Of a stretch of 64,000 bases of DNA, positions 45,174 through 56,136 are shown piece by piece. How positions within the stretch are numbered: position 1 is the first letter of the stretch; each line of letters begins with the position of its first letter. Where the stretch lies: NCBI GenBank assembly GCA_023460085.1, contig JAEWRI010000039.1, forward strand, positions 1 to 64,000. Reading direction: 5' to 3'. This stretch comes from Bacillota bacterium (GTDB lineage Bacteria > Bacillota > Clostridia > Christensenellales > SZUA-584). Both the position numbers and the translations under genes were made by a program. The notes under the pieces are model-generated. The model had not been told where the DNA came from and searched no databases. It was given only the letters and a program-made list of their open reading frames with translations.

Positions 45174-45195
45174 GGGAGGCCTCCTGTGTCGGGAA

Positions 45196-46893
45196 TTATA
45201 GAGTACTGTCTAGATAGTCTTTAAACTCTCTTAAGATCAATTTCCGCGCTTCACTCAGTTCTTTCTTACTTTTAGATTTAAATGATTTTATTACATGCTC
45301 TAGCTTATCAATAGCTTCCTCCCCTTTGCACTTGGTTTTTTTCATCATATAAATAACATAAATTGCTTTTTGCTCTGAATATAAATAGGTTTTTCGTTTA
45401 GTTTTGTAATATTTCTCAATGGAAGAGTATATTCTTGTAAGGCTGAGAGCGACATCAACATTAAATCCGTTATTCTTAAATATGTCTTCATAATAGTCAA
45501 TAAAGAGCCTCTTTTTTTGATTAATAGCCTTGTCCGGAAATCCTTTTATTGAATATATGATTTTCGCCAGTCTCTCCATTGATATTCTAAAGCTGTAATC
45601 AAATGAAATAGCACCAGTATTACCAGCTTTGCGTACATAAAGTATGCCTGCTTCTTTTAAGTAGTTTTCTATTTTAATTTGAATATTATCAACCGATTTT
45701 AAATCAATTGGAGAAATGGCATTTTGGCTATTTGTATATTCTGCTATGCAATTCTTTAAAGCATTATCTTCATTAATCTTAAATATTCTCACAAGAATAA
45801 AGGCTTCTCTGAGGATTGAATATTTATTACTAAGTTTATAATTGTTAAGAAAATTATAGATAGACCTTAAAGTTTGACCTCCATTAACAACTTGAAAATT
45901 ATCGACTGTAAAAAGATATTTTTTACCACTATTTTTTTCCTCACTTTCAATATTTTTTGCTGTTAACGTTATTCCATTATTATAAAGAAAAAAATTCTTG
46001 TGACTATTTTCAAGCGTATCATATATATTTTTATTATATTTAGTATTTCCCAAATACCCCCTAACATTATCATACAGTACTGATAAGTCCAATGTGCAAC
46101 CATCAATTTCTTGGTCATTTTCAGAATTATACTTATTAGCCAGAAGAAAATTTGAGGAAGTTATTCTAATAAGATCAACTAGAGGCATCTTGATGATATA
46201 AGATTTTTTAGTTGATTTTTCATCTGCGTCAAATGGAAAACAATCATCTCTTGATATCATAAATTTGCATTTTTGATCTGTTTTTAATTCGCTAAAAAAA
46301 CCGATTATTTCATCTAATGATAAATTTATAATTTTCATTCCATAGCTTTCTTCAAGCATTTTAAGATATTCATTAGTAGTAATATTATAGCCTTTTGCTT
46401 CATTAGAAACCATGTAGAGAACTAAATTGCATATATTGTTGCTGGATAATAATGCCCTTATTTTTTTAATTTTATCTTTCACCTTGCTATTAATCTTACT
46501 GCTTAATCTTTCAGTAACTAAATATTGGAGGAACTTTATACTTGCTCCAATATCCATTTCATCTTTCGTTTTATCAGGATTAAATTTTTCTCTATATTTA
46601 AAATTAAATAAATAGATATCTTTTTCCTCTTTGTCGTAATTAATATATACGGCATCCATTCCCAAATCATCAATTCCAATACCATTTACAATTTTGTTAT
46701 ATTCACTATCAATAATAATATCTTTAATTTCCTCAATTTCTTTTAGTCCTGTGACATTTTCCAATATTAGATGATAGAAACCTAAGCGGGATTTTTGGAT
46801 TTCACCTAAAGATTCCTCATCTGGCACTTCCAAAAAATCAAACATCTTTCGGCTCTTTATATTAATAGTTTTGAAATCATTGATATCGGCCAT
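45196..46893 (-). CDS. AIPR-family abortive-infection/phage-resistance protein
   Basis: A 565-residue protein with the AIPR core FFLYNNGITLTAKNI (about 312-326) and FQVVNGGQTLRSIYNFL (about 345-361). The N-terminal part has DDLGMDAVYINYD..IYLFNFKYREKF, which resembles the QxK-type PD-(D/E)xK nuclease core found ahead of AIPR domains, here with Asn in place of Gln. Family members are linked to phage defence, alone or near restriction systems; none is adjacent here. The gene is very AT-rich (Lys/Asn/Ile-loaded), unlike its GC-rich surroundings, a clear sign of horizontal acquisition. It has its own consensus promoter and an AAGGGGA ribosome site. Confidence 0.85.
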   Translation of the reverse strand: MADINDFKTINIKSRKMFDFLEVPDEESLGEIQKSRLGFYHLILENVTGLKEIEEIKDIIIDSEYNKIVNGIGIDDLGMDAVYINYDKEEKDIYLFNFKYREKFNPDKTKDEMDIGASIKFLQYLVTERLSSKINSKVKDKIKKIRALLSSNNICNLVLYMVSNEAKGYNITTNEYLKMLEESYGMKIINLSLDEIIGFFSELKTDQKCKFMISRDDCFPFDADEKSTKKSYIIKMPLVDLIRITSSNFLLANKYNSENDQEIDGCTLDLSVLYDNVRGYLGNTKYNKNIYDTLENSHKNFFLYNNGITLTAKNIESEEKNSGKKYLFTVDNFQVVNGGQTLRSIYNFLNNYKLSNKYSILREAFILVRIFKINEDNALKNCIAEYTNSQNAISPIDLKSVDNIQIKIENYLKEAGILYVRKAGNTGAISFDYSFRISMERLAKIIYSIKGFPDKAINQKKRLFIDYYEDIFKNNGFNVDVALSLTRIYSSIEKYYKTKRKTYLYSEQKAIYVIYMMKKTKCKGEEAIDKLEHVIKSFKSKSKKELSEARKLILREFKDYLDSTL

Positions 46894-46928
46894 TGAATTA
46901 TTCCCCTTAATATAAATAAGTTGATATA

Positions 46929-46957
46929 ATTATATAATATAACAACTTTTTACACAA
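46929..46957 (-). promoter_or_regulatory. Promoter of the AIPR gene
   Basis: On the minus strand TTGTGT (46957-46952), 17-nt spacer, perfect TATAAT (46934-46929). Confidence 0.7.
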
Positions 46958-47031
46958 CGGGAAATCAAGTTTGGCTAAAAAAATATGGCGTAAGACGTTT
47001 ATTATACTACCATAAGTAGTCTATAGAATTC

Positions 47032-47139
47032 TCAACCCACAGTTATCTTCAGTTCCCCTTTGTCCGCGTCCACCTGCGCGATGCCGCCGTCGGCGAGGGT
47101 GCCCGCCACCAGCATGCGGCCCAGCTGCTTCTCTATCTC
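47032..47139 (-). pseudogene. Isolated 3' end of a second clpB allele
   Basis: On the minus strand this encodes EIEKQLGRMLVAGTLADGG..DKGELKITVG and a stop, matching the last 36 codons of the intact clpB at 47983. Most differences are synonymous, and the stop is TGA instead of TAA. This looks like an orthologous allele from another strain rather than a decayed copy of the neighbour. The upstream part is absent. Confidence 0.85.
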
Positions 47140-47289
47140 GCTTTTTTTCTGCCCTCGGACGCTTGATGCCTTTTCAGTTTTTTAAGCGAGTTTTATGTTT
47201 TCCGTAGGAACAGATACAGTTAAGCCCTTGAATCTCGTTGTGGTACGAATAAATCGTGTATAAAACTTCCATGCTTGCTTACGAGAGTT
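47140..47289. other. Spacer between the clpB remnant and the PH-like protein gene
   Basis: No gene start is visible. In frame after the stop of the 47290 gene the minus strand stays open for about 35 codons without an initiation codon; it may be residue of a lost gene end. Confidence 0.35.
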
Positions 47290-47820
47290 CTAGGCTTTAC
47301 CCTGCTTCCATCGCTTTTGAATTTCACTCCTTAACGCGCCATATGCGATGTAGCACCAACTGATTTTAATTTTTGTATCCTTGCCAATCACCAGCGGATA
47401 TTCGTAAAAACCATTATCGGTTTCAACATGGCGTGACCTGACTTTCTGGATATCCTGCCAGCATATCGCTTTTTCCACTCCACAGAAATTTTTGTATACG
47501 ATTCTTTTCGGCTCCAGAATAACCCTTGAAATCAGGCCGTCCAGAATCACTCGCAGACCCATTGCCACAAAGAAGACCGTAAGCACGGCCTTTAACATGA
47601 TGTTGATAAAGGTTTCCTTTACGGGGATTAAGGCAAACAACCCGAGGAGCGCGATAAATATGCCCACATATACAACAGCGGTACTCTGCTTAAATACAGC
47701 GATGCCTTCTCTTTCCCGAAATTCCTTCGATTCCAGCACAGCCTTTACGCCCGCCCGTTTGTTCACGTTATATACCATAGCACCGGGTGTACTCTGGTGC
47801 TTTTTAAAGCTGTTTTTCAT
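47290..47820 (-). CDS. Membrane protein with PH-like C-terminal domain
   Basis: A 176-residue protein. A polar N-terminus leads to two membrane helices (about 47-66 and 73-95), then a cytoplasmic beta-rich stretch with RIVYKNFCGVEKAICWQDIQKVR, the pattern seen in bacterial PH-like (YcxB/DUF-type) domains. Function unknown. The ribosome site is AAGGGGGCG. It sits between the intact clpB and the extra clpB 3' end, so it probably arrived with that foreign clpB fragment. Confidence 0.65.
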   Translation of the reverse strand: MKNSFKKHQSTPGAMVYNVNKRAGVKAVLESKEFREREGIAVFKQSTAVVYVGIFIALLGLFALIPVKETFINIMLKAVLTVFFVAMGLRVILDGLISRVILEPKRIVYKNFCGVEKAICWQDIQKVRSRHVETDNGFYEYPLVIGKDTKIKISWCYIAYGALRSEIQKRWKQGKA

Positions 47821-47940
47821 GCGGTTCGCCCCCTTGCGCCTCTTGCCTGCCGAAGCGCCGATTCAGGTATATTCAATTTTACTTCATTTACAGCGGGATT
47901 TCCAAGGGACCTTAACGCCGCACTGTGGCGATAAGCTTGG

Positions 47941-47968
47941 GCGGGGGAGTGGGGGCAGAGCCCCTACA
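47941..47968. repeat. Short palindromic repeat, copy 1
   Basis: GGGGC-AGA-GCCCC (47952-47964) within a GC-rich context that recurs at 50647-50673 on the other side of clpB. Confidence 0.45.
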
Positions 47969-47982
47969 GTATCCCATATTAT

Positions 47983-50571
<2,589 letters not shown>

Positions 50572-50623
50572 ATATGTCAAAGCCTCCTGGTTTTCGTATC
50601 TTGCATTTCCCATTGAAGGGATT

Positions 50624-50646
50624 CTTAAGGGCCTGATGCCCTTAAG
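50624..50646. repeat. Intra-operon hairpin between J-protein and clpB genes
   Basis: CTTAAGGGC (50624-50632), loop CTGAT, GCCCTTAAG (50638-50646), a perfect 9-bp stem without T-tail. It could act in mRNA stability or processing. Confidence 0.5.
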
Positions 50647-50673
50647 CGGGGTATGGGGGCAGCGCCCTCATCG
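50647..50673. repeat. Short palindromic repeat, copy 2
   Basis: GGGC-AGC-GCCC (50657-50667) in a context like that at 47941-47968. Confidence 0.4.
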
Positions 50674-50678
50674 TTCCC

Positions 50679-51668
50679 TTACTTCACCGTATCCTTTAGC
50701 TTCTCGTAGAGCCCTTTTTGTTCGCGCGTGAGGTGCGCGGGGTTCACGATGCGTACCTTGATGAACAGATCGCCGCGCTTGCCGCTGCGCACGGGGTAGC
50801 CCTTGCCCGCGACACGAATGCGGCTGCCCGACTGTACGCCGGATGGGATCTTCACCGCGATGCGCCCGTCCAGCGTGTCCACCGTGTACTTCGTCCCCAG
50901 CGCGGCGTCCCATGGAAATACATCCGCCGTGGTGACCAGGTCGTTCCCCTCCACGGCAAACCGTGCGCTCGGCACAAGCCGCACTGTCATCCGAAGGTCT
51001 CCGGCCTTGCCGCCCGCCGCACCCGCCTGCCCCTGTCCTTTCAGGCGTATGGTCTCGCCGTCCTTCACACCTTGGGGCACCTTGAAATCGATGGTGCGCG
51101 CACCGGTATCCGTCTGCAGCGAGATGCGCTTTTCCGCGCCCGCCGCGCCCTCCTCCGGTGTGATTTCAATCTCGGCTTCAATATTGCGCCCGTCCAGCGA
51201 GCGCTGCGAACGCCCCGAGGCTCTTGCGCCGCCAAACAGGTCGTTCAAATCGCTGCCCTCGTACACGCGGGAGGTGCGTCCGCCGTTCCGCGCCGCCCCT
51301 CCGAAAATCTCGTCGAAATTGATGCCGCTGCCCGAAAAAAACATGTTGAAGAAGTCGCTGTGATCGCCGCCGCTGGCGTACTGGTATTGCGGATTTCCGC
51401 CGCCAAAGCCGTATTGCGACGGGTCAAAATTCGAGCCGCCCGCGAAGTTTGTCTGGTTGCCGAACATGTCGTATTTCTTGCGCTTCTCTGCGTCACCCAG
51501 TACTTCGTACGCCTCGCCCACATCCTTGAACTTGGCCTCGGACGACTTATCGCCCTTGTTCATGTCCGGGTGATATTGCTTCGCAAGCTTGCGGTACGCC
51601 TTGCGGATCTCCTCCTGCGTTGCCTGCTTATTCACGCCGAGTATCGCGTAATAGTCCTTATATTCCAA
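50679..51668 (-). CDS. J-domain chaperone (DnaJ/CbpA-like, no zinc finger)
   Basis: A 329-residue type-II Hsp40. The J-domain (1-about 70) contains the HPD motif in QYHPDMNKGD; a Gly/Phe/Asn-rich linker (about 75-130) and two C-terminal substrate domains (about 150-329) follow, with no CxxCxGxG zinc finger. It would deliver clients to DnaK/ClpB. A TTG start at 51668 is proposed because GGGGGAGGA lies 7 nt upstream and the product then begins MEYKDYYAILGV, as in family members. An ATG at 51698 lacks a ribosome site. It is the first gene of the clpB operon. Confidence 0.88.
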   Translation of the reverse strand: MEYKDYYAILGVNKQATQEEIRKAYRKLAKQYHPDMNKGDKSSEAKFKDVGEAYEVLGDAEKRKKYDMFGNQTNFAGGSNFDPSQYGFGGGNPQYQYASGGDHSDFFNMFFSGSGINFDEIFGGAARNGGRTSRVYEGSDLNDLFGGARASGRSQRSLDGRNIEAEIEITPEEGAAGAEKRISLQTDTGARTIDFKVPQGVKDGETIRLKGQGQAGAAGGKAGDLRMTVRLVPSARFAVEGNDLVTTADVFPWDAALGTKYTVDTLDGRIAVKIPSGVQSGSRIRVAGKGYPVRSGKRGDLFIKVRIVNPAHLTREQKGLYEKLKDTVK

Positions 51669-51707
51669 TTGGCATTCCTCCCCCAACGTCAGAGCCATGT
51701 CCACAAA

Positions 51708-51724
51708 TCTGACCTTCTCTGACC
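51708..51724 (-). promoter_or_regulatory. CtsR-like heptad operator
   Basis: On the minus strand GGTCAGA-GAA-GGTCAGA, two direct heptads with 3-nt spacing. The CtsR consensus is RGTCAAA-N3-RGTCAAA, so each heptad differs at one position. It lies just downstream of the predicted transcription start of the J-protein/clpB operon, ideal for repression. No ctsR gene is in the window. Confidence 0.65.
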
Positions 51725-51732
51725 TTAGATAC

Positions 51733-51761
51733 AATATAACCCATACCGATGGGAAATGCAA
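51733..51761 (-). promoter_or_regulatory. Promoter of the J-protein/clpB operon
   Basis: On the minus strand TTGCAT (51761-51756), 17-nt spacer, TATATT (51738-51733), directly ahead of the CtsR-like site. Confidence 0.5.
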
Positions 51762-51813
51762 TAGCGAAGCGGTAAAAAATCCGGGAAATTTTAACGTTGT
51801 GAATCCTCCGTGT

Positions 51814-51842
51814 TTGCCGGGGATGCGCCGGTGAGGTATAAT
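51814..51842 (+). promoter_or_regulatory. Promoter of the AraC-family gene
   Basis: TTGCCG (51814-51819), 17-nt spacer, TATAAT (51837-51842). Transcription should begin near 51849, which excludes the upstream in-frame starts at 51810 and 51846. Confidence 0.65.
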
Positions 51843-51884
51843 TGGATGAAGATAAAAAGGGGAACCTCCCCGACTGGACGGCCC

Positions 51885-52751
51885 ATGAATTGCTATGTTT
51901 CGGTGATCACCGATACCATCGAGACCATTGAGCGCGGCATCGGTACACCGTTGTCGCTGGCGGAGCTTTCCGCACGCGCCGGAATCTCCGATTTCCATTT
52001 CAACCGTATGTTCAGCACGGTCGCGGGTGTCACACTGAAGCAGTACGTGCTGGGCAGGAAGCTGGCGCGCGCGGCAGAGCTGCTGCACGGTTCAGCGATG
52101 CCCATCATTGACATCGCGCTGGAGACGGGCTTCGAGTATCCCGAGGTGTTCAGCCGCGCGTTCAAAAGTCAGCTGGGCGTATCGCCCGCGCAGTACCGCA
52201 GGGGGGAGTCATCCGCTGTGCCTATGCCCAAGGCGTCCATCGTGGAGCGGGATATTATCAATTATCGCGGCACACTCGCGCTCAAAGGGGAGGTGCGGGC
52301 TTTGCAGCCGCTGACACTCTATGGCGTGCATTCGGATGTCAACAAGAATGCCGCACAGTATGAACAGACGTTGCGGAAAACCAACGAGGCGTTCTTGCAG
52401 GAATCCGCCCAACTTCATGCATTTGACCACAACCGGTTCTATACGGCGGTAACGTGCAGCGGCCGCGAGGACGGCGAATACCATGTGTTTTGCGGCAGGC
52501 AGCCCGCCCCAGAGGGTGACCTGCCGGCATACGCTGCGCTTGCAGTTCCCGAGGGCTGGTACGCCGACTTTTTATATAGAGGAGACATGTTCGATATCAG
52601 CGAGGTGTTCATCGACGACCTGTACAAATGGCTGATGGTCAAGGAGGCGTGCATCGTATCGAATGGCATCGGTATGCTCAACATCTATGAGAGCAGCTAC
52701 GAAACGAATCCCGAAGTTCATATTCTTGTCCCCGTGCAGCAGCCCGTATAG
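51885..52751 (+). CDS. AraC-family regulator with GyrI-like ligand domain (first)
   Basis: A 288-residue regulator. The N-terminal double helix-turn-helix (about 5-105) shows ISDFHFNRMFSTVAGVTLKQYV and FEYPEVFSRAFKSQLGVSPAQYR. The C-terminal half resembles the GyrI-like effector domain that binds small hydrophobic or cationic compounds. This MarA/Rob-type architecture usually activates export or detoxification genes. The start at 51885 is chosen from the promoter position. The downstream esterase gene, with a palindrome in its leader, is a possible target. A second gene of the same architecture is at 57037. Confidence 0.85.
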   Translation: MNCYVSVITDTIETIERGIGTPLSLAELSARAGISDFHFNRMFSTVAGVTLKQYVLGRKLARAAELLHGSAMPIIDIALETGFEYPEVFSRAFKSQLGVSPAQYRRGESSAVPMPKASIVERDIINYRGTLALKGEVRALQPLTLYGVHSDVNKNAAQYEQTLRKTNEAFLQESAQLHAFDHNRFYTAVTCSGREDGEYHVFCGRQPAPEGDLPAYAALAVPEGWYADFLYRGDMFDISEVFIDDLYKWLMVKEACIVSNGIGMLNIYESSYETNPEVHILVPVQQPV

Positions 52752-52788
52752 TCAGCAAGAAACGTCATGCAGCCCATCCGAAAGCCGT

Positions 52789-52808
52789 TTATCATGAAGC
52801 CATGATAA
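52789..52808. promoter_or_regulatory. Palindrome before the esterase gene
   Basis: TTATCATG-AAGC-CATGATAA, a perfect 8-bp inverted repeat without T-tail, 22 bp ahead of the esterase start. It could be a regulator site. Confidence 0.4.
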
Positions 52809-52830
52809 CAGAAAGGATGGTTTTTTTACT

Positions 52831-53694
52831 ATGAGCGCACAGGCGGATATAGTACGGGAGATGCTGCGGGAGGCTGATATGTGGAACAGGCCGCCGAGCG
52901 AGATACGCGCGGCGATGGAGTCTATGCCGGGGCAGGGCATGCCCGAAGGGGTGGTAGCGTCCCGCAAGGAGCTGGGCGGTGTGCCTTGCGAGGTGTTCCG
53001 CAACAGGCAGCGCACCGGACGCGCGGTAATGTACTTTCACGGCGGCGGCTTCTGCCTCGGCATCTACGCCGCCAACCGGGAGTTTGTGGCGGGGCTGGCG
53101 CAAAACCTTGGCGCGGACATCTATATGCCGGACTACCGGCTCGCGCCGGAGCATGTGTTCCCGGCGGCGCTGAAGGATGCGAAGCTGGCGTACCGTGGCA
53201 TGCTCGGCCTCGGTTATAACCGCCTGCTCGTGATGGGCGATTCGTCCGGCTGCGCACTGGCACTGTCCGCGCTGTTAAAAGCAAAACAAGGCGGGGAAGC
53301 GATGCCCGACGCCATCGTGATGATAACGCCGTTGCTCGACCTCGCGGGCAGGGGAGAAGAGTCCGAGGATGCGCAGCAGGACCCGTTTCGCATGAAGGAC
53401 CCGCTGGCGCTCGCACGTCTCTACACGGCGGGCAACGACCCGAAGCTGCCCGAGATATCTCCGCTGTACGGCAACCTCGCGGGCTTGCCGCCCATGCTGA
53501 TCCACGCCGCGCAGTACGACGTATTTGCGGGTGACGCGCAGCGTTTCGCGGCGCGGACAGAGGAAGCGGGAACAGCGGTGAAACTGAAGGTGTGGGAGCA
53601 GATGTGGCACATCTTTCCCATGCAGGCGGCGTTCGTACCCGAGGCCGCGCAGGCGTTGGGGGAGATAGCGGCGTTCGTCGGCGGCATGCTGTGA
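52831..53694 (+). CDS. HSL-type alpha/beta hydrolase (esterase)
   Basis: A 287-residue cytoplasmic hydrolase of the hormone-sensitive-lipase family. The oxyanion HGGG is in MYFHGGGFCLG, followed by PDYRLAPEH; the nucleophile Ser is in GDSSG; a late Asp (QYDVFAGDA) and His (MWHIFPMQA) complete the triad. It probably hydrolyses short-chain carboxylic esters. AAAGGATGG precedes the ATG. It lies 79 bp after the AraC-family gene. Confidence 0.92.
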   Translation: MSAQADIVREMLREADMWNRPPSEIRAAMESMPGQGMPEGVVASRKELGGVPCEVFRNRQRTGRAVMYFHGGGFCLGIYAANREFVAGLAQNLGADIYMPDYRLAPEHVFPAALKDAKLAYRGMLGLGYNRLLVMGDSSGCALALSALLKAKQGGEAMPDAIVMITPLLDLAGRGEESEDAQQDPFRMKDPLALARLYTAGNDPKLPEISPLYGNLAGLPPMLIHAAQYDVFAGDAQRFAARTEEAGTAVKLKVWEQMWHIFPMQAAFVPEAAQALGEIAAFVGGML

Positions 53695-53734
53695 ATGCCA
53701 TGTCACTGTTTATCGAGCGTATGCTTGGGCTCCG

Positions 53735-54262
53735 TCATCCTGATTCCAGCGCTGCATACAGCTGCCCCAGCACTTCCAGATGTCGCTGCTCATCGAGTAT
53801 GATGCGACGCAGCAGTGCGCGGATGCTTTCGTCGGGGATTTCTCCGATAAGACGCGTATAATGTGCGATAGCGCCGCGTTCACCCTCCATGTCCGATTCG
53901 AGTATGGGACGGATGGCCTGGTGGTACTCCGGATCCGCGCCGCTCCACCAGCGCATATCCTCGTAGGAGAACATCTTCGGGTTGGTGCCGAGGCGCAGCA
54001 CCAGATGTCCCAGCAGCGAGAAGTGCGTCATCTCCACAAAAGCGATGTATTGATATGCCGTATAGATATCCGGCCACGCGCCCGTGAAAAACCGGTGTGT
54101 TCCGTACTGCGCGATTGCCGTGGTCTCAGAACCCTTACCCGCCATGATGCCGGAGAGAAGCGCGGCCCATTGCGGGTTGGGACCCGTCACGACAACCTCG
54201 GGATATGGCACGTCAACGCGATATTGATTAAACAATGCGCAATCGAAAATATCGCAGGTCAA
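53735..54262 (-). CDS. Ferritin-like diiron protein
   Basis: A 175-residue four-helix protein. Candidate metal ligands are in FVEMTHFSLLGH, DMEGERGAIAHY and LDEQRHLEVLGQL, the E..ExxH pattern of ferritin-like carboxylate proteins (rubrerythrin/manganese-catalase superfamily). The exact activity is unclear: peroxide reduction, oxygen protection or metal storage. It starts with TTG at 54262, supported by AAAGGAG 7 nt upstream, and is convergent with the esterase gene. Confidence 0.75.
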   Translation of the reverse strand: MTCDIFDCALFNQYRVDVPYPEVVVTGPNPQWAALLSGIMAGKGSETTAIAQYGTHRFFTGAWPDIYTAYQYIAFVEMTHFSLLGHLVLRLGTNPKMFSYEDMRWWSGADPEYHQAIRPILESDMEGERGAIAHYTRLIGEIPDESIRALLRRIILDEQRHLEVLGQLYAALESG

Positions 54263-54352
54263 TATAAAGCTCCTTTGAACGGTATGGTAGATAGTATGAG
54301 CGGCTGAACAGTGGTAGAAGCGCTTCAGCGTGTGGTGTCAGCCAAGGGTTTG

Positions 54353-54361
54353 TGATATAAT
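54353..54361 (+). promoter_or_regulatory. Extended -10 promoter of the MORN lipoprotein gene
   Basis: TGA-TATAAT (54353-54361) is an extended -10 element; no good -35 is seen. Confidence 0.5.
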
Positions 54362-54388
54362 TGAAATATCAAACCGGAGGTGCCTTGC

Positions 54389-55282
54389 GTGAAACGGACG
54401 CTGCTGACGATAACCATGCTGGCCGGAGTGCTGATGCTGACAGGCTGCTATGCCCCGCTGTTCTACGGCGGGGGAGAAGTGGAAGAATATACGCATCACG
54501 ATATCGGAGATGAGCCCACTCCCGAGGCAACGCAGCAGGGCGTGGAAATGACGCTAAGCTTCGATTTTGGGGAACGCACCGGCATCTACGCGGGCGAGAC
54601 CAAGGACGGACTGCCGCACGGACAAGGCAGCTTCAGCAGCAGCAACGCGGAAGGACTGCGCTGGGTATACGAAGGCAGCTGGGTAGAGGGCCATATGGAG
54701 GGCCAGGGGACGACCACCTTCGAAACGGGCTATAAGGAAACCGGCTGGTACGAGAGAGACTCCCTGAATGGTGAAGGTGCAACTTATTGGGATGACAAGT
54801 TGCAGTACGAAGGCGAATTCGCAGCAAACGCGCCGGACGGGCAGGGCAAATTATACAGCCTCTGCGGAGAATTGATTTTCGCGGGCCATTTCAGCGAAGG
54901 CTATATCGATGAGACGCAGGACGCGCGGCGTGAACGGCTGTCGGATTTTCGCGAGCGCTGTGTGCAGGCGGCTTACAGCGATATGGAACAGAGCGCGGCG
55001 GAGGGCGGAGATGTTCGCACGGTGATCTCCGGCAGGGTATTGTACGTGTTTGAAAGCGACTTCCCCTATCAAAGCAGCTTTCTCGTGGAGTGCGAAGGGG
55101 GCGATATTTGCGTGAGTTATCATCTCAGCGTGGGAGAGGATACCGTGGCGGCGGGCGAGAGCATCACGGTCTGGGGAATTGCCGACGATGAGTTTACCTA
55201 TGAAACAGATGCGGGTACGGAGGAGAGCATGCCTATGATAGAGGCGTGGGATGTACGCAACGTCAGCGGCACGGCGCTGTGA
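54389..55282 (+). CDS. MORN-repeat lipoprotein
   Basis: A 297-residue exported lipoprotein (lipobox LTGC). Residues about 60-170 hold MORN-type repeats (GIYAGETKDGLPHGQGSF, YEGSWVEGHMEGQGTT, YEGEFAANAPDGQGKLY), which form beta-hairpin ladders that bind lipid headgroups or partners. The C-terminal part is an unassigned beta-rich domain that may be OB-like. The GTG start at 54389 follows GGAGG by 8 nt. The next gene begins 9 bp after its stop. Confidence 0.8.
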   Translation: MKRTLLTITMLAGVLMLTGCYAPLFYGGGEVEEYTHHDIGDEPTPEATQQGVEMTLSFDFGERTGIYAGETKDGLPHGQGSFSSSNAEGLRWVYEGSWVEGHMEGQGTTTFETGYKETGWYERDSLNGEGATYWDDKLQYEGEFAANAPDGQGKLYSLCGELIFAGHFSEGYIDETQDARRERLSDFRERCVQAAYSDMEQSAAEGGDVRTVISGRVLYVFESDFPYQSSFLVECEGGDICVSYHLSVGEDTVAAGESITVWGIADDEFTYETDAGTEESMPMIEAWDVRNVSGTAL

Positions 55283-55291
55283 GGTGTGCTG

Positions 55292-56046
55292 ATGCAGGAA
55301 GAGATACAGCGCAGGCTGGACGCGATAGAGCGCGGGGAGCGGATAAAGATATTGCTGGCGGTGGAATCGGGCAGCCGCGCGTGGGGTTTGCTTCGCCCGA
55401 CAGTGACTGGGACGTACGTTTTCTTTACGTGCGGCCGAGGGAGGAGTACTTGCGGCTTGACAGAAACCGCGATGTCATTGAGGCCGTCTTAGACGATGTG
55501 TTGGACATCAACGGGTGGGATTTTGACAAAACGCTGAAGCTGCTGCATGGATCCAACCCGACACTGTTCGAATGGCTATCCTCGCCCATCGTGTACCGCG
55601 AGCATCCTTTTGCCCAAAAGCTGCGCGCGGCAGCGGCGGACTATTTTCTGGCGAAGCCTGGGCTTCATCATTATCTCAACATGGCGGAGGGCAACTACCG
55701 CGATTACCTGAGGGGCGAATCGGTGAAGCTTAAAAAGTATTTTTATGTGCTGCGTCCGCTGCTGGCCTGCCGTCACATTCTTGCCAACGGTACGCCGCCG
55801 CCCATGCGCTTTGAGGAACTGATGCACGCACAGCTGGATAAGGCGTTGATGCCGCATGTGGAAGCGCTGCTGGCCCGCAAGTGCGAGACATCCGAGCTGG
55901 GCGAAGGCCCGCGTATTGCGCCCATCAACGAATACATCGAGGGCAGCTTCGCGGAGATTCGGGCCGGAATTGAGGCGCTGCCACGCCCGGCAAAGCGTGG
56001 CTGGAAAGATCTCAACACCTTGTTCAGGCAAAGCCTGGAGTTGTAA
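55292..56046 (+). pseudogene. Nucleotidyltransferase-superfamily protein, frameshifted
   Basis: An RlaP/DUF-type nucleotidyltransferase of about 251 residues when repaired. The first frame gives the start and AVESGSRAWG; the protein then continues in another frame with FASPDSDWDVRFLYV, which carries the paired Asp of the GS-x-D-x-D catalytic motif. The break is in the four-G run 55383-55386; a fifth G restores WGFASPDSD. As written the first frame ends at 55492. The rest of the second frame to 56046 is intact. GAGG precedes ATG 55292. It may be a sequencing error rather than a dead gene. Confidence 0.8.
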
Positions 56047-56076
56047 AACTGACGCAGGCATATAACACAAATTGGA

Positions 56077-56105
56077 TTGCGGCATGTCACTGGGGCGCTT
56101 ATAAT
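56077..56105 (+). promoter_or_regulatory. Promoter of the small membrane protein gene
   Basis: TTGCGG (56077-56082), 17-nt spacer, TATAAT (56100-56105). Confidence 0.65.
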
Positions 56106-56136
56106 GAGAGTGTAATTTTAACCTTGGAGGAGTTAT

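Noticed and set aside
45196..47820. Prophage or integrative element around the AIPR gene
   Set aside because: No integrase, tRNA target, attachment repeats or structural phage genes; only the clpB-tail duplication and a small palindromic element are seen.
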